Assembly (NCBI GenBank): GCA_964371695.1
Contig: CAYJOG010000162.1
Coordinates: forward strand, 1-5,765
Direction: 5' to 3'
Source of the DNA: CAYJOG01 sp964371695 [NCBI: uncultured bacterium]
GTDB lineage: Bacteria; CAYJOG01
DNA length: 5,765 nt
This document shows, piece after piece, positions 1 to 4,446 of this stretch (within the stretch, counting starts at the first letter, position 1; each line of letters starts with the position of its first letter). The notes below the pieces were generated by a model, which saw nothing but the letters and a program-made list of their open reading frames with translations, searched no databases and was not told where the DNA came from. Both the position numbers and the translations under genes were made by a program.

Positions 1-1
1 C

Positions 2-1120
2 CTTCATGTCGCTTTTTACGTCCACCAGCACGGTGGGGGGATAAAAATGCCCCTCATGCCCGGCGGGCAGTTCGCCGCCCGTCAGCGCCGTGGCCCCTTT
101 TGCCAGGGCGTCCTGCACCTGAGCGGCCACAATCTTGCGCTGGCGGTCGCTGATCATCGGCCCCACGTCGTAACTGGCCGGGTCTCCCCCCACGCGCAAC
201 TGGCGGGTGAGGGCGCTCACGCGGTCCACAAAATCGTCGTAGACCTTCTCATGTACAAACACCCGCTCGATGCTGGCGCAGACCTGGCCGCAGTTGGCGA
301 AGGCCCCCCACACGGCCCCCTTGGCGGCGCGGTCCAGGTCGGCGTCTTCCAGCACGATCATGGCGTCTTTGCCCCCCAGCTCCAGCGTGACGGGAATGGG
401 TTTTTTGGCCGCTTCGGCCATGATGCGCCGCCCCGTGGGCACGCTGCCGGTGAACGACACCTTGTGAATGGGTTGTTCCAGAATCCACGCCCCCACCTGG
501 CCGTCTCCCTGCAACAGGGCGAACACCTCGGCGGGAATCCCCGCCTCCATGGCCAGACGGTGCAGCAACTGCCCCAGCAGGGGGGTGAACTCGCTGGGTT
601 TGTACAACACGGCGTTGCCCGCCAACAGCGGCGGCACGAGCGCGCACACACTCAGATAAAACGGATAGTTCCACGGCGTGATCACGCCCACCACGCCAAA
701 GGGTGTTTTCACCAGCACGGTTTTCTGGGTTTTGAGAATGCGCAGGCTCACCGGCTCGTCGGCCAGGTCTTTTTCGGCCTTGCCGCAGAAATAAGTGAGG
801 GTGTCCACGCTGCTCAGCACTTCGCCCACCAGCGCCTCGCCGTGGCTTTTGCCGTTTTCGGCGCTGATGAGTGCGATGATTTCATCCTGCCGCTCCACCA
901 TCAGGTCGCGCCAGCGGGCAAACAGCTTCACCCGCTCGGCCACCGGCGCGGCGGCCCAACTGGCCTGTGCCTGACCGGCGGCGGCAAAGGCGGCTTTCAC
1001 ATCCGCCTCGGTGGCGGTGCGCACGCGCCCCAGTTCTTCACCGGTGGCGGGGTTGTGGCTGATGAGTTCGTGGGGGACGTGCAGGTTGCCTGCGCGGGTT
1101 TGTGCCTTGGCCTGTGACAT
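2..1120 (-). CDS. Aldehyde dehydrogenase (NAD(P)-dependent), C-terminus off window
   Basis: Oxidises an aldehyde to the carboxylic acid with NAD(P)+, probably in the cytoplasm. I translated 373 codons from the ATG at 1120; the frame is still open at the window edge, so roughly the last 80-130 residues of a family usually 450-520 long are missing. Seen in order: the substrate/cofactor segment TPWNYPF with the oxyanion Asn at 151; KPSE about 25 residues on; the nucleotide-binding SFTGSVPTG motif near 220-228; LELGG with the general base Glu247; and FANCGQVC with the catalytic Cys281. The Glu-to-Cys spacing of 34 is that of the classical superfamily. The GQVCASIERVFV segment and general sequence feel like the dialdehyde/long-chain aldehyde group (4,4'-diapolycopene-dialdehyde dehydrogenase-like), but that subfamily call is from memory and weak. 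The start is fixed by a perfect AGGAGG four bases upstream. It is the second gene of a likely operon with the hydrolase at 1140-2180. Substrate unknown. Confidence 0.93.
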   Translation of the reverse strand, partial: MSQAKAQTRAGNLHVPHELISHNPATGEELGRVRTATEADVKAAFAAAGQAQASWAAAPVAERVKLFARWRDLMVERQDEIIALISAENGKSHGEALVGEVLSSVDTLTYFCGKAEKDLADEPVSLRILKTQKTVLVKTPFGVVGVITPWNYPFYLSVCALVPPLLAGNAVLYKPSEFTPLLGQLLHRLAMEAGIPAEVFALLQGDGQVGAWILEQPIHKVSFTGSVPTGRRIMAEAAKKPIPVTLELGGKDAMIVLEDADLDRAAKGAVWGAFANCGQVCASIERVFVHEKVYDDFVDRVSALTRQLRVGGDPASYDVGPMISDRQRKIVAAQVQDALAKGATALTGGELPAGHEGHFYPPTVLVDVKSDMK

Positions 1121-1124
1121 GGTT

Positions 1125-1130
1125 CCTCCT
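1125..1130 (-). promoter_or_regulatory. Shine-Dalgarno site of the aldehyde dehydrogenase
   Basis: Read on the minus strand this is AGGAGG followed by AACC and then the ATG at 1120. It lies inside the 19-base gap after the hydrolase stop. It is the only consensus ribosome binding site in the window, which contrasts with the divergent genes at 2180 and 2246 that show none. Confidence 0.8.
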
Positions 1131-1139
1131 GATGTGGGG

Positions 1140-2180
1140 TTAGGTGCGATTAAACCCGCCGCTGCCCGCGAGCGCCATGAACTGGTGCAGTTCGCGCCAC
1201 ATGGGCGGGTTGGCGGTGATGGTGCTGATGTGTCCGGCGGGGTAAAGGTGAAAGTGGAGCAGCTTCCACTTGTTGGCGAACATCAGGGCATGGTCGGGCG
1301 GCACCAGATGGTCAAACTCGCCGTTGGCCATGAAGATGCTGTCTGGGTTCTGCAGCAGCTTCATGTGCAGGGGGCTGAGCAGTGTGTCCATGCGCGGGTC
1401 GGTGCGGATGGGGTGGTCGTGGCCCATTTCTTTTTCGTAACCCAGAATCTCCTCGCCCAGGTCTTCAAACCGCAGAAACGCCTCCAGGGTGTCCACCACC
1501 GCCACCACCGACATGCCAAAGTCAAAATCGCGGCACACGCAGCTCAGCAGCAGGCCCAGATAGGCCCCCAGGCTGATGCCGAAATAACCAATGGCGGGCG
1601 TGGGGGTGTTGTGCCGCAGCCAGGCCGCCAGGGCGCGGATGTCCAGCACGCATTGCAGCATCACCGAGAGCACCCAGTCGGCATTGGCCCGCAGGGCCAG
1701 GTCGCCGCTGTTCACGTGGGGGGGCGTGCGGCTCATGTGATAGGGCAGGTCAATGAGCACGCCGTTCATGCCATGCACCCGGAACCAGAAGGGCAACTGG
1801 TCCATGCCCGCATAGTCGGGCATCACCAGACCGTGCAGGATGATGACCGTGGGCCGGGGCTTTTGGTCGCGGTGTTTCGCCCACACCACGCGCACCCGGT
1901 TGTTGCCGGGAAAGGGTGTGGTAAGCGGGCTGGGGAAGGTTCCCTCGTAAGTGTCCAGCCCCGCCAGGGCATAACGCGAAACGGTTTTTTGCCAGCGGAT
2001 GGCGGGGGTTTCCTTGAGACCGAAAAAAGCCTGGGGGTCTTTGGTGGAGCGGCCAATCAGCAGGTGGCGCACATCGGGCACGGGGGCCTTGGGCAAATCC
2101 TGTGTGCCTTTCATGGCCTTGGCGGTGTCGCCATAGGCCTGGGCCACGCCGTCCATGAGTTCAGAGAGAATCTTGTACAT
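1140..2180 (-). CDS. Alpha/beta hydrolase family protein
   Basis: A 346-residue serine hydrolase, probably a cytoplasmic esterase or other acyl hydrolase; no signal peptide or membrane segment is evident. Seen: the beta-strand plus oxyanion loop TVIILHGL (111-118); the following strand VLIDLPYHMSR (141-151); the nucleophile elbow GYFGISLGAYLG with Ser203 in G-I-S-L-G; a candidate acid Asp290 in NGEFDHLVPP; and the base His317 in YPAGHIS. All three triad positions fall in the usual order and spacing. The first 100 residues precede the core fold and match nothing I recognise. The ATG at 2180 is the first start after an in-frame stop at 2205-2207; no Shine-Dalgarno is visible, but a -10-like hexamer lies seven bases upstream, so a leaderless message is possible. 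The stop is 19 bases before the dehydrogenase start, so the pair is probably one operon, and the hydrolase could release the alcohol or aldehyde precursor that the dehydrogenase handles. The fold is secure; the substrate is unknown. The ABHD18-like or dienelactone hydrolase-like groups are possible relatives. Confidence 0.88.
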   Translation of the reverse strand: MYKILSELMDGVAQAYGDTAKAMKGTQDLPKAPVPDVRHLLIGRSTKDPQAFFGLKETPAIRWQKTVSRYALAGLDTYEGTFPSPLTTPFPGNNRVRVVWAKHRDQKPRPTVIILHGLVMPDYAGMDQLPFWFRVHGMNGVLIDLPYHMSRTPPHVNSGDLALRANADWVLSVMLQCVLDIRALAAWLRHNTPTPAIGYFGISLGAYLGLLLSCVCRDFDFGMSVVAVVDTLEAFLRFEDLGEEILGYEKEMGHDHPIRTDPRMDTLLSPLHMKLLQNPDSIFMANGEFDHLVPPDHALMFANKWKLLHFHLYPAGHISTITANPPMWRELHQFMALAGSGGFNRT

Positions 2181-2187
2181 GAGCGGC

Positions 2188-2193
2188 AGTTTA
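2188..2193 (-). promoter_or_regulatory. Candidate -10 element for the hydrolase operon
   Basis: On the minus strand this reads TAAACT, fitting the TANNNT pattern of a -10 hexamer, with seven bases between it and the ATG at 2180. Such spacing would start the transcript at or next to the start codon, which fits the missing Shine-Dalgarno. No good -35 is visible. A six-base pattern this loose can occur by chance. A weaker alternative on the same strand is CATAAT at 2204-2209, which would give a short leader. Confidence 0.3.
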
Positions 2194-2205
2194 GCGGGTA
2201 AGAAT

Positions 2206-2214
2206 TATGGCGGT
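2206..2214 (+). repeat. Direct repeat copy 1, TATGGCGGT
   Basis: First of two identical 9-base copies in the 65-base divergent intergenic region; the second starts exactly 31 bases later at 2237. Thirty-one bases is close to three helical turns, so a protein could contact both from one face. This copy overlaps the place where a -35 for the minus-strand hydrolase promoter would lie. Operator function is inferred only. Confidence 0.5.
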
Positions 2215-2233
2215 TCAGGAGTTTTTAGTCGTC

Positions 2234-2239
2234 TAATAT
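2234..2239 (+). promoter_or_regulatory. Candidate -10 element for the dihaem peroxidase gene
   Basis: TAATAT, matching TANNNT, with six bases between it and the GTG start at 2246. If used, transcription would begin at about the first base of the start codon, giving a leaderless message. The nearest purine-rich stretch, AGGAG at 2217-2221, is 24 bases from the GTG and too far to be its ribosome binding site. No convincing -35 is present at the expected distance. Confidence 0.35.
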
Positions 2240-2245
2240 GGCGGT
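2237..2245 (+). repeat. Direct repeat copy 2, TATGGCGGT
   Basis: Second copy of the 9-base repeat, ending directly against the GTG start codon and overlapping the candidate -10 at 2234-2239. It also contains an ATG (2238) that opens a three-codon reading frame closing at TGA 2247-2249 over the GTG start, probably by chance. A protein bound here would cover the transcription start of the peroxidase gene. Confidence 0.5.
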
Positions 2246-3442
2246 GTGAAATCCGTTCGCTTTGGGAAATTCCGCCTTGTGGCCATGGCCTTGCTGGCCC
2301 TTGGCCTGATTGTTCTGGGGCGGGCCGCCCTGGTGCGGGCAGGGGGTGAAGGCCGCTGCCCTGACGGTTTTGACGAGGTGAACACCGGCTGCATTTTTCA
2401 CGACGAGGCCCTGGCCTTTGACATTCCCCCCAACGGCCTGCTGCGGCCCTGGCCCGCCATGGGAGACGCAGCGGTGGCCTCGGTGAATCTGCGCACGGTG
2501 GCCCTGGGGCGGCTTCTGTTTTTTGACCCCATCGTGAGCGGCGACAACACCGCCAGTTGCGCCCACTGTCACGACCCCACACAGGGACTGGCCGACGGCC
2601 AGCGCCTGAGCCGAGGCAAGGGGGCCACCGGCGTGGGGCTGAAACGCCAGGGGGGCAAAACCCTGCGCCGCCACACCCCCAGCATTTACAACAGCGCCTT
2701 TGACGGGTTTCTGTTCTGGGACGGCCGGGCGCGCTCGCTGGAACATCAGGCCATGTTTCCCATCACCAGCGCCGACGAAATGGATCAACGCCTGGACCTG
2801 CTGGCGGAGGAACTCACCCAAATCGCAGAATACCGCCGGTTGTTTGCAGAAGCCTTTGGTCAGGACGAAAAAGACGCCGTGAGCATTCCGAACATCCTCA
2901 CGGCCCTCTCGGCGTTTGAGCGCACGCTGCTGTCCACCAACAGCCGTTATGACCGTTATGTGCTGGGAGACGAAACCGCGCTCACCGACGCCGAAAAACG
3001 GGGGCTGAATGTGTTTCGCGGCCTGAACACCCGGTGTTTTGAGTGTCATGTGCCGCCCAGTTTTTCGGGCACTGGGCTGTTTACGGTGGGGGTGCCGCCG
3101 GTGAAGGGCGACCCGCCTGACATCGGGGCCATGGAGCAGAACCCCACCGAAGGCATGCGGGAGTCCTTCAAGGTGCCCACCCTGCGCAACATCGCCCTCA
3201 CCGCGCCCTACATGCACAACGGCAGCATGAAAACCCTTGAGGAAATCATCGATTTTTATGGCAAGGGGGGCGGCGCAGGCGTGGGGCACGACCTGCCCAA
3301 CATCAACCGGCAGGTGATGAAGTTCAAACTGCACGGCACCGAAAAAGAAGACCTCGTGGTGTTTCTGAAATCCCTCACCGACGACAGCCGCAAACCCATA
3401 CCCCCCGAAAAAGTCCCCAGCGGCCTGCCGGTGATGAAATAG
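2246..3442 (+). CDS. Dihaem cytochrome c peroxidase / MauG family protein, exported
   Basis: A 398-residue periplasmic dihaem protein that reduces hydrogen peroxide with electrons from a small cytochrome, or, like MauG, uses a high-valent haem to oxidise a partner. An N-terminal signal or anchor (basic residues 2-10, hydrophobic 11-25, possible cleavage after Ala32) is followed by a short segment with Cys38 and Cys49. Haem 1 is bound by C105-A-H-C108-H109 and haem 2 by C264-F-E-C267-H268. The conserved FWDGRA supplies Trp158, expected between the two haems. Family signatures NSAFDGFLFWDGRA, FKVPTLRN (308-315) and APYMHNGS (320-327) are all present. The distal haem 2 position appears to be Tyr338 (DFYGKGG) rather than Met, as in MauG. 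The GTG start is forced: an in-frame TAA lies at 2234-2236, and the next ATG (codon 14) would destroy the signal. No Shine-Dalgarno. Divergent from the hydrolase operon. Family assignment is firm; peroxidase versus MauG-like oxidation is open. Confidence 0.94.
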   Translation: MKSVRFGKFRLVAMALLALGLIVLGRAALVRAGGEGRCPDGFDEVNTGCIFHDEALAFDIPPNGLLRPWPAMGDAAVASVNLRTVALGRLLFFDPIVSGDNTASCAHCHDPTQGLADGQRLSRGKGATGVGLKRQGGKTLRRHTPSIYNSAFDGFLFWDGRARSLEHQAMFPITSADEMDQRLDLLAEELTQIAEYRRLFAEAFGQDEKDAVSIPNILTALSAFERTLLSTNSRYDRYVLGDETALTDAEKRGLNVFRGLNTRCFECHVPPSFSGTGLFTVGVPPVKGDPPDIGAMEQNPTEGMRESFKVPTLRNIALTAPYMHNGSMKTLEEIIDFYGKGGGAGVGHDLPNINRQVMKFKLHGTEKEDLVVFLKSLTDDSRKPIPPEKVPSGLPVMK

Positions 3443-3579
3443 CGACCAAAATCCTGTCAAAAAACAGCCGCCGGGGTGGATGCTGAGGGGTGTTGATAAC
3501 CCGTGCCCTGCCCAAAACACAGAAAGTTTTCAGGGGGGCTTTACGAAAACGCCTCTCAGGACGATGATTCCCCAGAGAC
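3443..3579. other. Intergenic gap between peroxidase and glycosyltransferase
   Basis: A 137-base gap between two genes on the same strand. It holds a TTGATA at 3493-3498 that resembles a -35, but no convincing -10 17 bases later, and a weak inverted repeat GTTTTC/GAAAAC (3526-3531 and 3545-3550, 13-base loop). Neither is strong enough to call a promoter or terminator. The gap is long enough that the glycosyltransferase probably has its own promoter. Confidence 0.4.
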
Positions 3580-4368
3580 ATGAAATTCAGCCTGATTCTG
3601 CCTGCCTACAACGAAGAAGCCCGCCTGCCGGGCACTTTGGGTAATCTGGCGGCCTTTCAGTGGCCCCAGGGGGTGATCCCCGAAGTCATGGTGGTGTGTG
3701 ACGGCTGCACCGACAACACCGCCGGTGTGGCGCGGGGGTTCCGGGGGGTCATTCCCAACCTGAAGGTGCTGGAACTGCCCCGCAACCAGGGCAAGGGGGG
3801 CGCGGTGGCGGCGGGCATGGTCTCTGCGGGCGGCGACTGGCTGCTGTTCACCGACGCCGACGAAAGTTATCCCTTCGCCCACCATCTGCCCCTGATGATT
3901 CAGGCGGCCCGCCAGCAACCCCAGGCCGACGTGTTCATCGGCTGTCGCGCCCACCCCGAAAGTGTCTCCGACGAAGCCCATCCGCCGCTCTTGCGCCGCC
4001 TGATGAGCGCCACCTATTCGCGTCTCACCCACCTGTTGTTGTATCAGGGCCTGCCCGACAGCCAGGCGGGGCTCAAGATGTTCCGCCGCAACGCCGCCCA
4101 CCTGCTGTTTCCGCAAATCACCATCACCGGATTCGGTTTTGACACCGAGTTGCTCTATCTGGCCCAGAAGGGTGGTTTTGTCATCCACCGTCTGCCGGTG
4201 CAGGTGCGCCACATGCCCGAAAGCAGTGTGCGGCCCATTCCCGACAGCCTGAGCATGGTGGCCAACCTGTTCACCATCCGAAAGAGGCACCGTGCCCCTT
4301 TGGCCAAACCCCAGGGCCAGCCGGTGGCGCTGGCGGCTGAGTTTCCCTCGGTGGTCAAGCAGGCGTAG
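3580..4368 (+). CDS. Family 2 glycosyltransferase, polyprenyl-phosphate sugar transferase type
   Basis: Transfers a sugar from a nucleotide sugar, most likely to a polyprenyl phosphate carrier at the cytoplasmic membrane face, as in dolichyl-phosphate mannose or glucose synthases (DPM1/ALG5 type). The 262 residues form a GT-A fold: LPAYNEE (7-13) begins the nucleotide-binding site; CDGCTDNT (40-47) is the usual D-G-S-x-D-x-T segment with Cys for Ser; RNQGKGGAV (68-76) is the ALG5/DPM loop; FTDADESYPF (90-99) holds the metal-binding D92-A-D94; DSQAGLKMF (160-168) and GFGFDTELL (184-192) are the acceptor-side motifs of this subgroup. No membrane segment is visible, so it would be peripheral. 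ATG 3580 is the first start after the in-frame TGA at 3565-3567, but it lacks a good Shine-Dalgarno. The last 25 residues are a basic, proline-rich tail outside the fold. It converges on the radical SAM gene. Which sugar is used cannot be told. Confidence 0.92.
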   Translation: MKFSLILPAYNEEARLPGTLGNLAAFQWPQGVIPEVMVVCDGCTDNTAGVARGFRGVIPNLKVLELPRNQGKGGAVAAGMVSAGGDWLLFTDADESYPFAHHLPLMIQAARQQPQADVFIGCRAHPESVSDEAHPPLLRRLMSATYSRLTHLLLYQGLPDSQAGLKMFRRNAAHLLFPQITITGFGFDTELLYLAQKGGFVIHRLPVQVRHMPESSVRPIPDSLSMVANLFTIRKRHRAPLAKPQGQPVALAAEFPSVVKQA

Positions 4369-4383
4369 CGCCCATTGGGGCGC
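4368..4383. terminator. GC hairpin at the end of the glycosyltransferase gene
   Basis: GCGCCC (4368-4373) and GGGCGC (4378-4383) pair perfectly around an ATTG tetraloop, starting on the last base of the TAG stop. All six pairs are G-C. No T-run follows on either strand, so it is not a canonical intrinsic terminator, but its place between convergent genes suits a transcript-end or bidirectional stop structure. Confidence 0.35.
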
Positions 4384-4402
4384 CCAGCCGCGAGAAGGCG
4401 AT

Positions 4403-4441
4403 AGCCCGCCGCTACTCCAAAAAGGTTTGCGGCGATGGGCT
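4403..4441. repeat. Imperfect dyad between convergent genes
   Basis: AGCCC-GCCGC (4403-4412) pairs with GCGGC-GAT-GGGCT (4429-4441), leaving a three-base GAT bulge and a 16-base loop holding an A5 run. The right arm runs into the perfect 10-base palindrome GGCTTAAGCC (4438-4447), whose last base belongs to the radical SAM stop codon. Together with the hairpin at 4368-4383, inverted repeats fill most of this 78-base gap. It may be a bidirectional terminator or a dispersed repeat element; only a genome-wide copy count could tell. Confidence 0.4.
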
Positions 4442-4446
4442 TAAGC

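Noticed and set aside
47-1117. Long plus-strand open frame opposite the aldehyde dehydrogenase
   Set aside because: Its translation is rich in His, Gly and Gln with no recognisable domain, as expected opposite a GC-rich gene; the minus strand encodes an intact dehydrogenase with all catalytic motifs.
1011-2201. 396-residue plus-strand open frame opposite the hydrolase
   Set aside because: It overlaps almost all of a convincing alpha/beta hydrolase and has a His/Gln/Val-rich low-information translation typical of an antisense frame.
2238-2249. Three-codon upstream reading frame (ATG at 2238, stop TGA overlapping the GTG start) as a coupling leader peptide
   Set aside because: No ribosome binding site at a suitable distance, and the ATG lies inside the repeat and candidate -10; probably chance.
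2225-3520. 431-residue minus-strand open frame opposite the peroxidase
   Set aside because: The plus strand holds both haem motifs and all family signatures; the antisense product shows no domain.
3493-3521. TTGATA as a -35 for a glycosyltransferase promoter
   Set aside because: The hexamer 17 bases downstream (AACACA) is a poor -10, and no other spacing gives a better one.
3526-3550. GTTTTC/GAAAAC stem as a terminator for the peroxidase gene
   Set aside because: Only six pairs, mostly A-T, with a 13-base loop, located about 80 bases past the stop and with no T-run.
3556-4290. 244-residue minus-strand open frame opposite the glycosyltransferase
   Set aside because: The plus strand has all GT2 motifs; the antisense frame is Gly/His/Gln-rich with nothing recognisable.
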